A stretch of 64,000 nucleotides of DNA from Pontibacillus yanchengensis Y32. GTDB lineage: Bacteria > Bacillota > Bacilli > Bacillales > BH030062. The DNA lies in assembly GCF_000770635.1 (NCBI RefSeq), contig NZ_AVBF01000018.1, forward strand, positions 1 to 64,000, written 5' to 3'. This document shows positions 51,812 to 61,588 of the stretch, in pieces (position 1 is the stretch's first letter; the number at the start of each line of letters is the position of its first letter). Made by a program: the position numbers and the translations under genes. Under the pieces are notes generated by a model that was not told the origin of the DNA, ran no database searches, and saw nothing but the letters and a program-made list of their open reading frames with translations.

Positions 51812-52843
51812 TTATTCGAATTTAATGTCCTGACCTAAGAAAATCACGGATAAAAGCGAGGCAACAATAAGCAAAACAAAAATAATCGATAGTGACCTTG
51901 ATACATTTGCTCGTTGCACTTCTCTCCAACGTACGGGACGAATACCTGTTAATGAAAATACAATTACTGCAGATAACAATATACACATAATATTGACTGT
52001 TACGAGTAAAAAGGAACCATACGCTTCAGGCCATAACCCTTTTCCTATTGACATTCCAAGAGCAATATTCGGAGGGAGTAATGCTACAGCTACCATAACC
52101 CCTACAAGGTTGCCAGCCTTTCTGTTTAGTGTTGCGATTGATCCTGCTCCACCAGCTGCTAATGCAAGGAAAAAATCTGAAAGCGTTACTTCTGTTCGCG
52201 CTACATATTGCCGAGTATTTATATCGATATTAAAGAACATGTTAAATATGATTGCGATTACGATGACAATACCTACGCCTAACAACGATGTAAGTGCAGC
52301 TTTTCCTAACAATTTATAATCACCTAATATAGCCGCAAAAGCTGTAGCAATAACTGGTCCTATTAAAGGAGCAATTACCATAGAACCAATCACAACCGCA
52401 TCACTATCCTTTATAAAACCCATTGTGCCAACCACAGCAGATAAAAAAATCAATAGCGTATAGTTCAAGGTTGTTAAACTGTTTTTCTCTACATACGTTA
52501 ATAGCTCATGCCGACTTGCACGCAGCAGCATCGTCTTATCATCTTCCTCTTCTTCCTGTTCGCTCTTATCCTTTTCTTCTGTTTCCTCATTTAAAGTAGA
52601 CCTAGATAAATAAGTCCTTACAGGAATAAGCAACGTTTCAAAACCATCTACCACATTTGATACGCTCTCTAAATAATTTAATATCTCTTCTACTTCATCG
52701 GTATTCACGAGTATTCTCACAAGCATCCGCTCTTTAGACTCACTTGATACCCAATAGGAAGTATGAGGATGCTCTCGTAACTTCTCATCTACAGATTCGA
52801 AGTGTTTATTCGGAATATAGGCTTCAATTAATTGTAGGCTCAT
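51812..52843 (-). CDS. DUF389 family membrane protein
   Basis: 343 residues: an N-terminal ferredoxin-like soluble domain (LQLIEAYIPNKHFESVDEKL), an acidic linker (EETEEKDKSEQEEEEDDK) and a membrane part with six or so helices. GSMVIAPLIGPVIATAFA and GNLVGVMVAVALLPPNIALGMSIG are the DUF389/TIGR00341 signatures. Function unknown; relatives are found near envelope or transport genes. The second ATG (52843) is chosen because AAAGGA then sits 8 nt upstream, while the ATG at 52852 abuts it. Confidence 0.87.
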   Translation of the reverse strand: MSLQLIEAYIPNKHFESVDEKLREHPHTSYWVSSESKERMLVRILVNTDEVEEILNYLESVSNVVDGFETLLIPVRTYLSRSTLNEETEEKDKSEQEEEEDDKTMLLRASRHELLTYVEKNSLTTLNYTLLIFLSAVVGTMGFIKDSDAVVIGSMVIAPLIGPVIATAFAAILGDYKLLGKAALTSLLGVGIVIVIAIIFNMFFNIDINTRQYVARTEVTLSDFFLALAAGGAGSIATLNRKAGNLVGVMVAVALLPPNIALGMSIGKGLWPEAYGSFLLVTVNIMCILLSAVIVFSLTGIRPVRWREVQRANVSRSLSIIFVLLIVASLLSVIFLGQDIKFE

Positions 52844-53021
52844 GTTGTTCATCCTTTTAACTAGGGATGGAATATACTAACATTCGGAATTATAAAGACT
52901 TGTTTTTGCTTTAGTATTAGTGAAATGCATACTTTTATGTGTGAAATTGGCCAAATCCTCTCTCTTCCTTCAAATAAATGAATGCATCACTTCAATTCTT
53001 TTCATAAAAAAAGCTAATGTT

Positions 53022-53051
53022 CTCATAATCCCACCAATTTCTCTCATACTA
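53022..53051 (+). promoter_or_regulatory. Candidate sigma-G promoter of the ger operon
   Basis: CTCATA (53022-53027), 17-nt spacer, CATACTA (53045-53051). The -10 is a perfect sigma-G match, the -35 a partial one. Germinant-receptor operons are forespore sigma-G genes in Bacillus. Confidence 0.5.
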
Positions 53052-53082
53052 AGACTAACTTTCCACAAAGGATGAATCCATC

Positions 53083-54600
53083 ATGAGAAGAAGTAGAAGA
53101 AAATCATCTAATAGCAGTTCTAGTAGCAGCTTTCCATATACTATTGAAGAAATTCACCAGAAATTAAAGGATATCTTTCACCAGAGTCCTGATTTAAATA
53201 TGGTGGAGTACACCATCCAACAGAAAAAGGTAGCTATCTTTTATATCACTTATCAAATCAACAAAGTCCAATTAAACAAGAGTTTACTCCCACCACTCTT
53301 AAAGATTCAGCAACAAAACCTTGATCATAAAGTCATATTAAATGAGATTCCCTTAGGTGGGGGTGAGGCGCAAGATAATATAGATAAAATTGCCTCAAAT
53401 CTAATACATGGTTCAGCATGTGTATATGTAGAACAGGATGAAAAAGCACTCACCTATCTTATTCCTGAACTAGAACAAAGATCAATCAGTCGTGCTGAAA
53501 ACGAATCACTCGTATTTGGACCTCAAATATCTTTTACAGAGTCACTTGTTTCTAATTTAAATATTATTCGGTGGCGTATGGATACCCCGGATTTAGAAGT
53601 AAAGAAAATTATAGTGGGAGAACGAATCCCGACAGAGGTTCGCGTTATTTATCTCAAATCTCTAGCAGATGATGAAAATGTGAACACAGTACAGCAGCGA
53701 ATAGAAGAGTTAAAAGTTGATGATGTATTGGATAGCTCCGTGCTAGCTCAACTTATTGAGGATAATAGTAGAAGTATATTTCCTCAAATTTTGCAAACCG
53801 AATTACCTGACAGGTTATGTTATGCATTAAAAAAAGGGAAAGTGGGAGTCGTCCTTGATAAAAGCCCAAACGTATTAATTGCACCATCTACAGTATTCTC
53901 TTTTTTAGAAACAACAGAGGATGTGTATATGAGATGGAACATGGGATCATTTGCACGGATATTGCGACTAACAGCCATGGTTCTTTCTATTTTATTAACG
54001 CCTGCGTATGTTGCAGCACTAACTTTCCATTATGAGGTTATTCCATCATCCATGCTTGTGTCGTTAGGACAATCAAGAGCAACAGTACCATTTCCACCTA
54101 TATTAGAAGCATTACTGTTGGAAATATTAATCGAGCTACTCCGGGAAGCTGGAGCAAGGTTGCCAACGAAGGTAGGACAAACAATGGGTATCGTTGGGGG
54201 GATTGTACTTGGGCAAGCGGCAGTTAAAGCAGGCTTTACCAGTAATATCTTAATCATTATCGTGGCTTTAAGCGCCCTGTCTTCTTTCACAGCCCCAAGT
54301 TATTTAATGGGTACTGCGATCCGTATCATACGTTTTCCTACGATTATATTCGCAGGTTTATGGGGATTAGTTGGAATGCTTTTTGTATTCGGATTTCTCA
54401 TTATTCATTTATTACGTTTAACTTCAATAGGAAGACCATATCTCTCTCCTATTTACCCATTAACGATAAAGGACTTTAACGATTCCATTATTCGTTTACC
54501 TGCTACAATTGGGAACACTAGACCATTGTCTAACCATCCTAAGGATAAAAAAGCATATTCTGAAAAGAAAGCAAAGAAGAAAAAAGACATAGATGAGTAG
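53083..54600 (+). CDS. Spore germinant receptor subunit A (GerA family)
   Basis: 505 residues: a Ser-rich basic N-terminus, a soluble part of about 250 residues, and about five C-terminal helices. The family's signatures are visible (EYTIQQKKVAIFYITYQI, SPNVLIAPSTVFSFLETTEDVYMRW, ARLPTKVGQTMGIVGGIVLGQAAVKAGF). With B and C it forms a receptor in the spore inner membrane that triggers germination on binding a nutrient. The germinant cannot be deduced. First gene of an A-B-C operon; AAAGGA precedes the ATG. Confidence 0.94.
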   Translation: MRRSRRKSSNSSSSSSFPYTIEEIHQKLKDIFHQSPDLNMVEYTIQQKKVAIFYITYQINKVQLNKSLLPPLLKIQQQNLDHKVILNEIPLGGGEAQDNIDKIASNLIHGSACVYVEQDEKALTYLIPELEQRSISRAENESLVFGPQISFTESLVSNLNIIRWRMDTPDLEVKKIIVGERIPTEVRVIYLKSLADDENVNTVQQRIEELKVDDVLDSSVLAQLIEDNSRSIFPQILQTELPDRLCYALKKGKVGVVLDKSPNVLIAPSTVFSFLETTEDVYMRWNMGSFARILRLTAMVLSILLTPAYVAALTFHYEVIPSSMLVSLGQSRATVPFPPILEALLLEILIELLREAGARLPTKVGQTMGIVGGIVLGQAAVKAGFTSNILIIIVALSALSSFTAPSYLMGTAIRIIRFPTIIFAGLWGLVGMLFVFGFLIIHLLRLTSIGRPYLSPIYPLTIKDFNDSIIRLPATIGNTRPLSNHPKDKKAYSEKKAKKKKDIDE

Positions 54601-54608
54601 GGATTTAT

Positions 54609-55727
54609 ATGAATCAAGCACATGTCAAAATCAAACCAAACATCCAAATCACTGCTTTTTACCTGTTCTTCATCATTCATACGATGCAAATTGGGGCAGG
54701 TATTATGGGCGTCCCTCAAATCATCTATAAGGAGTCCAAGAATAATGCATGGATTTCTGTGCTTATAGCAGGAGTGTTTTTACATTTAACTATTTTCGTT
54801 ATGGTTACACTCCTGAAGCAATACAACAATGCTGATCTGTTCGCCATCCAAAAGGACGTGTTCGGAAAATGGATAAGTCGATTTTTAGGCACCTTTTACA
54901 TCCTTTATGTTTTAACCGTTACGAGTAGTATCTTGTTAAATTATACAGAAGTTGTTCAAGTGTTCATCTTCCCTAAGATGCCATCTCTACAGATTACTTT
55001 CTTTCTATTATTTTTGGCCACTTATGCTATAACAGGTGGATTTCGAGTCGTAGTAGGGTCAGCATATCTGTTCTTTTTCCTTACAATTTGGCTTGTTTTC
55101 TCCCTTTATGAACCTGTTCGCCATGTGGATTGGGATCATTACTTTCCACTTAGTCAAGCTACTCCTAAAGAATTGATGCTTGGCGCGTATAAAACAACCT
55201 TCTCTGTATTAGGACTAGAGGTTTTATTGTTTGTATACCCCTTCATTAGTAATAAAAAGAAAGTTCCTATAGCTGCCCATTTAGCTGTATTACTTACAAC
55301 AATATTAACCTTTTTAGTGACCTTTATTTCGATTGGCTACTTCAGTGGTCCTCAACTGGAAGAGCAAATCTGGCCAACCTTAGCAATGTTTAAGATTATC
55401 CAATTTTCCATTTTAGAGCGATTTGACTTTATTGCTGTTGCATTTTGGGGATTCGTCATTTTACCGAACATCATTTTATTTATTTGGTTAGCAAGCTATG
55501 GGGCAAAACGTCTGTACCATGTAAAGCAAAAGCATGCCCTATACGTAATCATCATTCTTCTCTATGCATTTACGAATTTTTTTGAATATCGATTTAACAT
55601 TAATACCATTACCGATCTTGCAGCTAATGTTGGCTTCTATGCAGTCTTTATTTATCCATATTTCCTTTTGCTGATTGTATTAGTGAAGAAGAAATTCACA
55701 AAAGGACAAGGAAGTGGTACCAAATGA
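54609..55727 (+). CDS. Spore germinant receptor subunit B (GerB-type permease, APC superfamily)
   Basis: 372 residues, ten helices. The N-terminus (TAFYLFFIIHTMQIGAGIMGVPQIIYKESKNNAWISVLIAGV) is the standard GerB-type beginning. B subunits line the germinant-binding pocket and set ligand preference. It begins 9 nt after the A gene and overlaps the C gene by 4 nt (ATGA). Confidence 0.93.
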   Translation: MNQAHVKIKPNIQITAFYLFFIIHTMQIGAGIMGVPQIIYKESKNNAWISVLIAGVFLHLTIFVMVTLLKQYNNADLFAIQKDVFGKWISRFLGTFYILYVLTVTSSILLNYTEVVQVFIFPKMPSLQITFFLLFLATYAITGGFRVVVGSAYLFFFLTIWLVFSLYEPVRHVDWDHYFPLSQATPKELMLGAYKTTFSVLGLEVLLFVYPFISNKKKVPIAAHLAVLLTTILTFLVTFISIGYFSGPQLEEQIWPTLAMFKIIQFSILERFDFIAVAFWGFVILPNIILFIWLASYGAKRLYHVKQKHALYVIIILLYAFTNFFEYRFNINTITDLAANVGFYAVFIYPYFLLLIVLVKKKFTKGQGSGTK

Positions 55728-56860
55728 AACGATTGACGTTGCTAATGATATGTTCAGTGTTATGTTTAACGAGCTGTGTCGAAAAAAAATATCTAGAGCA
55801 AATCGGCATTGTTACTGCGGTAGGCTACGATATGCTTGACGAAGAGGGATGGTTAGAAGGAACTCATGTACTATTTCAATTCGATCCAAATCAAGCAAAT
55901 GTTTCTCAAATTATTACCACTCGCGCCAAAACAGCTAAAGGATTAATAAATGATGCAAGTTTAAAGACGAGTAAAAAATTAGCATCCGGTCAGCTTCGGT
56001 TAGTACTTTTTGGAGATAAAATAGCCAAAGAAGGAGTTATGAGATTGCTGGACACCCTGGCTCGAGATGCGGAGATTGCCGACATGATGTATATCGCTGT
56101 AAGTGAAACTACAGCTAATCAAGTTTTACGAGCGAACAACTTCGAAGATGCCGCCAACATTGGGACGTATTTACATCAATTAATTCAAAAAAATATCCAA
56201 GACGAAAAAGTTCCTCAAAGTACTTTACATGACTTTCTTCATCACTATTATGATAGGTCATCTGACCCTGTGGTCCCTATTCTGAATGAAGAAAATTCAA
56301 AACCTACAATCCGAAACCTTGCTGTATTTAGAGGTGACCAAATGGTAGGAAAAATTTCAGCCAAGGAAGGCTTTCATTTAAAACTGTTAAAGGACAGATT
56401 TGAATCGGGTCAATTAGAAATGGTCATCCCCCAAGAGCCATTCATTGATGATAAGGAAAGTGACCGTCATTATGAAGAAGTACAAGGCATTTATATTAAT
56501 TTAGGGGAACTATCAAGTGATACAGATATTCAAGTTGTTAGTGTGGATAATATAGAATTCAACGTCAACATCAACATTACAGCCAGAGTATTAGAACTCT
56601 CCGAAGCGGTTAAGATGGAAGATGACAAAATAATAAAAAAATTAGAAGAAACCATTGATAAGAACCTAGAACAACAGACTGAAGAACTTATTCAAAAATT
56701 GCAGGAAATGAACTCCGACCCTGTAGGCTTTGGACTGAAATACCAACGAAAAGTAGGTCCCAAAGCCATGGAGAATGATAAATGGAGAGAATTATATCCT
56801 CAAATGAAAGTAAAAATAAACATAAATACGAAAATATTACGTAGTGGTATTATTAATTAA
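55724..56860 (+). CDS. Spore germinant receptor subunit C (GerC-type lipoprotein)
   Basis: 378 residues with signal peptide and lipobox LTSC (Cys18), then the Ger(x)C domain (YLEQIGIVTAVGYDM, ITTRAKTAKGLINDASLKTSKKLASGQLRLVLFGDKIAKEG, ARDAEIADMMYIAVS) and the C-terminal GFGLKYQRKVGPKAMENDKWRELYP. It is lipid-anchored outside the inner spore membrane. The ATGA overlap with subunit B shows coupling. A terminator follows at 56916. Confidence 0.94.
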   Translation: MKRLTLLMICSVLCLTSCVEKKYLEQIGIVTAVGYDMLDEEGWLEGTHVLFQFDPNQANVSQIITTRAKTAKGLINDASLKTSKKLASGQLRLVLFGDKIAKEGVMRLLDTLARDAEIADMMYIAVSETTANQVLRANNFEDAANIGTYLHQLIQKNIQDEKVPQSTLHDFLHHYYDRSSDPVVPILNEENSKPTIRNLAVFRGDQMVGKISAKEGFHLKLLKDRFESGQLEMVIPQEPFIDDKESDRHYEEVQGIYINLGELSSDTDIQVVSVDNIEFNVNINITARVLELSEAVKMEDDKIIKKLEETIDKNLEQQTEELIQKLQEMNSDPVGFGLKYQRKVGPKAMENDKWRELYPQMKVKININTKILRSGIIN

Positions 56861-56915
56861 AGAAACGTTTAAGGTTTTCCTCAAGGAGCATATAGAGTAC
56901 AACCAACATAAATGA

Positions 56916-56954
56916 AACCCGCCCATTATCATTATTAATGATAATGGGCGGGTT
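56916..56954. terminator. Bidirectional terminator between ger operon and aldo-keto reductase
   Basis: A perfect stem of about 18 bp (56916-56933 with 56937-56954), one of the strongest in the window. Confidence 0.9.
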
Positions 56955-56963
56955 ATTTATTTC

Positions 56964-57797
56964 TTAGGAATTATAGTCAAATTCATCAGGATGGGGGCCG
57001 ATACGTTTTTCTTTATTTAATGTATCAATTTTGCCCATTTCTACATCCGTTAGTTCGAAATCAAAAATATCAGCATTTTGCGCCTGACGTTCCTTGCTTG
57101 AAGATTTCGGGATGGTTACGACTCCATGTTGGAAGTCCCAACGCAAAATAATTTGTGCAGCTGTTTTATTATACTTTTTCGCTAATTCTTGTAAAACTGC
57201 ATTTTCAAAGTATTTCCCTCGTGCAAGAGGTGACCATGCTTCTAATTGAATTCCATTGTTTTTGCAATATTCCTGAAGCTCAGGAACGCTATTTTGAGGA
57301 TGGAACTCGACCTGGTCCACCATTGGCTTGATTTCAGCGTCTTTTTGAAGCTCCTCTAGATGATGTGGCAAGAAGTTACTTACACCAATTGCTCTTACCT
57401 TCCCATCTTTATAAAGCTTTTCAAGTGCTTTCCATGTGTCTTTGTACTTTCCAGGAACAGGCCAATGAATTAAGTAAAGATCAACATAGTCAAGTCCCAA
57501 TTTCTCAAGGCTATTTTCAAATGCATTCAACGTTTCTTCATATCCTTGTTCATCGTTCCAAACCTTTGTGGTAATGAATAATTCTTCGCGTGGAACCGAT
57601 GTTTCTTGAAGAGCCTGTCCAACACCTTCTTCGTTCTTGTAAAACGAAGCTGTGTCAATACTACGATATCCTAACTCTAATGCAGATAATACCGCTTCTT
57701 TTGCTTCATTACTTTCTTCGTCCATTTTATAGACACCTAAACCTACCCAAGGCATCTTCACTTCATTATGAAGCGTAGTTGTAGCTGTTAAACTCAT
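56964..57797 (-). CDS. Aldo-keto reductase (YvgN/YtbE-like)
   Basis: 277 residues, a (beta/alpha)8 NADPH-dependent carbonyl reductase. The catalytic tetrad is visible: D and Y in IDTASFYKNE, K in TTKVW, H in LIHWP; GVSNF and the C-terminal IPKSSSKER bind the cofactor. Close in length and pattern to B. subtilis YvgN, a methylglyoxal reductase, but a general aldehyde-detoxifying role is all that can be claimed. AAAGGAG precedes the ATG at 57797; the 34-residue upstream extension is not used. Confidence 0.9.
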   Translation of the reverse strand: MSLTATTTLHNEVKMPWVGLGVYKMDEESNEAKEAVLSALELGYRSIDTASFYKNEEGVGQALQETSVPREELFITTKVWNDEQGYEETLNAFENSLEKLGLDYVDLYLIHWPVPGKYKDTWKALEKLYKDGKVRAIGVSNFLPHHLEELQKDAEIKPMVDQVEFHPQNSVPELQEYCKNNGIQLEAWSPLARGKYFENAVLQELAKKYNKTAAQIILRWDFQHGVVTIPKSSSKERQAQNADIFDFELTDVEMGKIDTLNKEKRIGPHPDEFDYNS

Positions 57798-58037
57798 TGT
57801 ATCTGACTCCTTTCCAGTAGTACGGAATCCTTCTTTCACACTTATGATGGTACAGCATTGGAAAACAATAGGACAAATGAAAAGCATTCTTTGAAGCACC
57901 TATAGTATTGCATATATTAGAGATTCATTTGATATACGTATAAACAACAAGTAAGAACAAAGTCTTGATATAATGAGAGTATTTATCTTCTTGTAAAGGT
58001 CATTAAACGAATTGCTAGCTCTATATTCAATATAGTA

Positions 58038-59276
58038 TTAAACAGTTACTGAATCCGTATAATCGCTCTCCTGCGACTCTACTTTATCATCTTTTTCTTC
58101 CGCAACTAATCCAGATAATACATGCACTCTTAGAATAAATCCTTCTACTCGATTTTCTTCATTTACTACGGCAAGTGGATATTTTGAATCCAAGGCCTTT
58201 GGAATAAGTTCGTTTACATACTCATCTTTTGATACGGTTTGAATTACGTCTGTTTTCATAACTTCTTGAAGCGTTTTTTTACTTCTAACGCCTTCTACCG
58301 CATCATCAATCGTCACTAATCCTTGCAGATGGCGCTGACGATCAACAACGAACACACTAGATATGCCGTTCTCTTCCATCTCTCTAATTCCTACTTTCAA
58401 CCCATCTTTATTAGACACTAGAGCATTTGGCTTTATCATGATATGCTCAGCTCGTAATACCTTTGATCGGTCGATATCCGCTATGAAATTAGCTATATAA
58501 TCGTTAGCTGGTTCTTCTAGAATCTCTTCAGGTGTACCAATTTGAACAACTTTTCCATCTTTCATCACGGCTACACGGTCACCAATCTTGAATGCCTCGT
58601 TTACATCATGCGTAATGAAGATGATAGTTTTTTGAAGACGTTCTTGAATATCTAACAGCTCAAGTTGCATTTCTCGACGAATTAATGGATCCAATGCACT
58701 AAACGGCTCGTCCATTAGAAGTATATCAGGGTCATTCGCAAGTGCGCGAGCTAAACCTACACGCTGTTGCATACCGCCTGACAGTTCATCAGGGTATTTC
58801 TCTTCATACCCTTTAAGACCTACCACTTCAATATTTTTCATAGCTGTTTCATGTCGTTCTTCTTTTGAAATCCCTCGAATTTCCAAACCATACTCTACAT
58901 TCCCAAGAACGGTACGGTGACTAAATAAACCGAAATGCTGAAAGACCATCGCAATTTTATCTTGTCTAAATTTTTTTAATTGACTGTGGTTGTAATCCAA
59001 AATATTTTCATCATCTACATAGATTGACCCCGAAGTGGGTTTATTTAATACATTTAAGCAACGGATTAATGTAGACTTACCACTACCTGAAAGCCCCATA
59101 ATAACGAAGATTTCTCCCTGATTCACATTCATAGATGCATTATATACCCCAACAGTGTGGCCTGTCTCATCAAGTATTTGATCCTTTTCCTTTCCTTCTT
59201 TCACCATAGGAATAATCGATTTTGGCTTCGGTCCAAATATTTTTGATATATTTTCAATTCTCATTTTTTCACTCAT
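58038..59276 (-). CDS. Quaternary-amine-type ABC transporter ATP-binding protein (OpuAA/ProV-like)
   Basis: 412 residues. ATPase with Walker A GLSGSGKST, signature LSGGMQQRVGLARALA, and Walker B ILLMDEPFSALD, followed by two CBS domains (residues about 280-390: ISSVFVVDRQRHLQGLVTID, YPLAVVNEENRVEGFI), as in OpuAA, where they sense ionic strength. The long N-terminus (IFGPKPKSIIPMVKEGKEKDQI) is typical of ProV/OpuAA. Its ATG overlaps the permease stop (TAATG). Compatible-solute uptake is the default call, but see the neighbouring catabolic genes. Confidence 0.9.
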   Translation of the reverse strand: MSEKMRIENISKIFGPKPKSIIPMVKEGKEKDQILDETGHTVGVYNASMNVNQGEIFVIMGLSGSGKSTLIRCLNVLNKPTSGSIYVDDENILDYNHSQLKKFRQDKIAMVFQHFGLFSHRTVLGNVEYGLEIRGISKEERHETAMKNIEVVGLKGYEEKYPDELSGGMQQRVGLARALANDPDILLMDEPFSALDPLIRREMQLELLDIQERLQKTIIFITHDVNEAFKIGDRVAVMKDGKVVQIGTPEEILEEPANDYIANFIADIDRSKVLRAEHIMIKPNALVSNKDGLKVGIREMEENGISSVFVVDRQRHLQGLVTIDDAVEGVRSKKTLQEVMKTDVIQTVSKDEYVNELIPKALDSKYPLAVVNEENRVEGFILRVHVLSGLVAEEKDDKVESQESDYTDSVTV

Positions 59277-60136
59277 TAGTTTGCCCCCCTATGTTTTTGG
59301 AAGCGGTCTGCGATACCACCTGTAATACGATCAATTAAAATAGCTAAAAATACAATACTAATTCCCGCTTCGAATCCAAGGGATAAGTCAATACGATTGA
59401 TGGAAATCAATACTTGTTCTCCAAGTCCTTTTGCACCTACCATTGATGCAATAACTACCATAGCCAATGCCATCATTGTCGTTTGGTTTACTCCAGCCAT
59501 AATCGTCGGTAATGCTTGTGGAAGTTGCACCTTTTTCAACATTTGCCACCTTGATGACCCAAATGACTCAGCTGACTCAATTACTTCAGCATTTACATTT
59601 CGTATTGCTAATTCTGTTAAACGGATAACTGGAGGAATAGCATAGATTAGAGTCGCAAATACAGCGGCCACATTCCCTAACCCAAAAAAGAAGATAGCAG
59701 GAATCAAGTAAACGAAACTCGGCATCGTTTGCATGGCATCTAGTACCGGCCTCATTACAAAAGAAAATCCTTTACTAAAGGCCATCCAAACACCTAATGG
59801 TATTCCAAATAGTAACGAAATAAACACGGATGTTATTACTATTGCAATCGTCGTCATAAGAACTTCCCATAGTCCAAACGTTCCAACTAAAAATATAAAA
59901 AATCCATATAATACACCCGCAGCAATTGATTTAAAACGCCATCCCATTAAAAATACTAAAATGATAAATAACCACCAAGGTAAGAACAACAAACCTTGTT
60001 CGATTCCTAGCATCGTTCTAGAGGCAATGAAGAAAATAAAATCAAATAGTGGAGCAAAAACATCATTGATCCACATTATAAAGCTTTCTACATAGTCTCC
60101 TAAACTAAGTTGTATATCTGGAAAGTGCTCATTCAT
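59276..60136 (-). CDS. Quaternary-amine-type ABC transporter permease (OpuAB/ProW-like)
   Basis: 286 residues with about seven helices and the ProW/OpuAB motifs MQTMPSFVYLIPAIFFFGLGNVAAVFATLIYAIPPVIRLTELAIRNV and the EAA loop ESFGSSRWQMLKKVQLPQALP. It forms the channel for the ATPase encoded immediately downstream. GAGAGGGAAAG precedes the ATG. It is separated from the binding-protein gene by 406 nt that contain a hairpin and a decayed gene fragment. Confidence 0.9.
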   Translation of the reverse strand: MNEHFPDIQLSLGDYVESFIMWINDVFAPLFDFIFFIASRTMLGIEQGLLFLPWWLFIILVFLMGWRFKSIAAGVLYGFFIFLVGTFGLWEVLMTTIAIVITSVFISLLFGIPLGVWMAFSKGFSFVMRPVLDAMQTMPSFVYLIPAIFFFGLGNVAAVFATLIYAIPPVIRLTELAIRNVNAEVIESAESFGSSRWQMLKKVQLPQALPTIMAGVNQTTMMALAMVVIASMVGAKGLGEQVLISINRIDLSLGFEAGISIVFLAILIDRITGGIADRFQKHRGAN

Positions 60137-60181
60137 TAGCTTTCCCTCTCTCTAATTTAATTTATGGTATAGTTCATGTAT

Positions 60182-60224
60182 AAAAAAAGTAGTTGGCCAG
60201 TAGATGTGGTCAACTACTTTTTTT
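60182..60224 (-). terminator. Hairpin between binding-protein and permease genes
   Basis: AAAAAGTAGTTG / CAACTACTTTTT with a 15-nt loop and T-run on both strands. It may partly stop the transcript so that more binding protein than permease is made. Confidence 0.7.
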
Positions 60225-60249
60225 ATTGTCATTGTAGAGTGTCACTATT

Positions 60250-60425
60250 TTCTCAGTTGCTTATCTGATACTCTGTCCTTAATTCTTCAAGCTGTCTCAT
60301 CCACCATATTGTTACTTATTCTAGTGAAGCATCATACTCTTTTGTGCACTTCAAAGCCTCTACAGTTAATTGATTGCTTGTTTCAAAATTGTATAGAATA
60401 GTCTATTACTTCTAGTGTTTGTATA
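60250..60425 (-). pseudogene. Decayed duplicate of the 3' end of the binding-protein gene
   Basis: This stretch is recognisably parallel to the last about 175 nt of the adjacent gene (60570-60742): both share CTGATAC, TCATCCACCA, GAAGCATC, GCTTGTTTCA, ATAGAA and CTACTTCT-type blocks in the same order and spacing, with many substitutions, indels and stops. No intact reading frame remains. Confidence 0.75.
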
Positions 60426-60542
60426 AGCACAACAATGGTGAATTTATTTTGGGGTACTAGACAGTCCTTACTCATCCCTTTTTATAAGGTATGTTAGTAA
60501 ACGTCGACTTAGTTTTGTTACCAATTAAAACTTACTATACTG

Positions 60543-61571
60543 TTACTTAATTGCTTCTTTTACTTTAGTAGCAGCTTCTTCTGATACCCACTCAGACCAT
60601 AAGTCCTCATGTTTTTTCATCCACCAGATAGCTGCCTCATCAGCAGAAGCATCTTCATCTTTCATATATTTTAACGCTTCTCCTGTTAAATCACTGCTTG
60701 TTTCATAGTTTGATAGAAAATCAACTACTTCTGGCGCTTGATCTGGTAAATTACTATTCACTGCTACCACAACATCATTAGGAGGGAATTCAGTACCACG
60801 ATTCTTCTCCCATTGTTCCTCATTAAATTCTGGCTCTTCTAGTAGTGTCATGTCATATTTTGCAGTTACCCAGGTTGGAGACCAGTAGTATCCAACCCAA
60901 GGTTCACCAGCTTCATAAGCTGAGGCAAGTGACGTTACAATAGCAGCATCAGAACCTGGGCGGAAATAGTTATATTCTTCTTGTAAGCCATATGTTTCTA
61001 CTTTAGTTGCTAAGTATTCACTTAGTGCCCAGCCGGATGGTGCTCCAATAATCCTTCCTTTACCTGGTTTCTCAGGGTCTTCAAATACATCTTTATATTG
61101 TTCTAGGTCTTTTACTGTCTTTAAATCAGGAGCAGCAGCTTTAATACCACGCTCTTCATCTCCTTCAATAACATAAGTTGGAACCCAAAGTCCTTGTTTA
61201 TTGTCATCAAAATTAACTGCTACTTTCTCAATATCACCTGATTCAATTGACTCTGTGTATAATTCTTTAATGTTATCTGTCCAAACTTCCATATAAGCGT
61301 TAATGTCACCCTGACGTAATCCTTGAATGGTGGCAGCTGTGGAACCATTTGTTACATCAGTCTTATATCCATATCCATTTTCAATAATGGTTTGAGCAAC
61401 ACTATTATGAAAACGGATACTATCCCATCCTGCATCGGCTAATACAATCTTGTCTATTTTCTTTTTATCTGATTCAGAATCAGATCCTGAGCTACTGGCT
61501 CCTTCACTTCCACAAGCTGCAAGAATCATTAGTATAAGTGAACTTACTATAATTAATACTTTCTTCATCAT
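60543..61571 (-). CDS. Glycine-betaine/quaternary-amine-type substrate-binding lipoprotein (OpuAC/ProX-like)
   Basis: 342 residues with signal peptide and lipobox LAAC (Cys20), a Ser/Asp linker, and an OpuAC-type two-lobed domain: IVLADAGWDSIRFHNSVAQTIIENGYGY, AYMEVWTDNIKELY, GAPSGWALSEY and YYWSPTWVTAKYDM, where Trp residues usually cage a trimethylammonium group. The last 40 residues (DEAAIWWMKKHEDLWSEWV) are also typical. Two adjacent ATGs are possible; the second has better spacing from AAAGGAG. The substrate may not be betaine, given the aldolase and dehydrogenase genes just upstream. Confidence 0.88.
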   Translation of the reverse strand: MMKKVLIIVSSLILMILAACGSEGASSSGSDSESDKKKIDKIVLADAGWDSIRFHNSVAQTIIENGYGYKTDVTNGSTAATIQGLRQGDINAYMEVWTDNIKELYTESIESGDIEKVAVNFDDNKQGLWVPTYVIEGDEERGIKAAAPDLKTVKDLEQYKDVFEDPEKPGKGRIIGAPSGWALSEYLATKVETYGLQEEYNYFRPGSDAAIVTSLASAYEAGEPWVGYYWSPTWVTAKYDMTLLEEPEFNEEQWEKNRGTEFPPNDVVVAVNSNLPDQAPEVVDFLSNYETSSDLTGEALKYMKDEDASADEAAIWWMKKHEDLWSEWVSEEAATKVKEAIK

Positions 61572-61588
61572 CTCTCTCCTTTTTGTTA

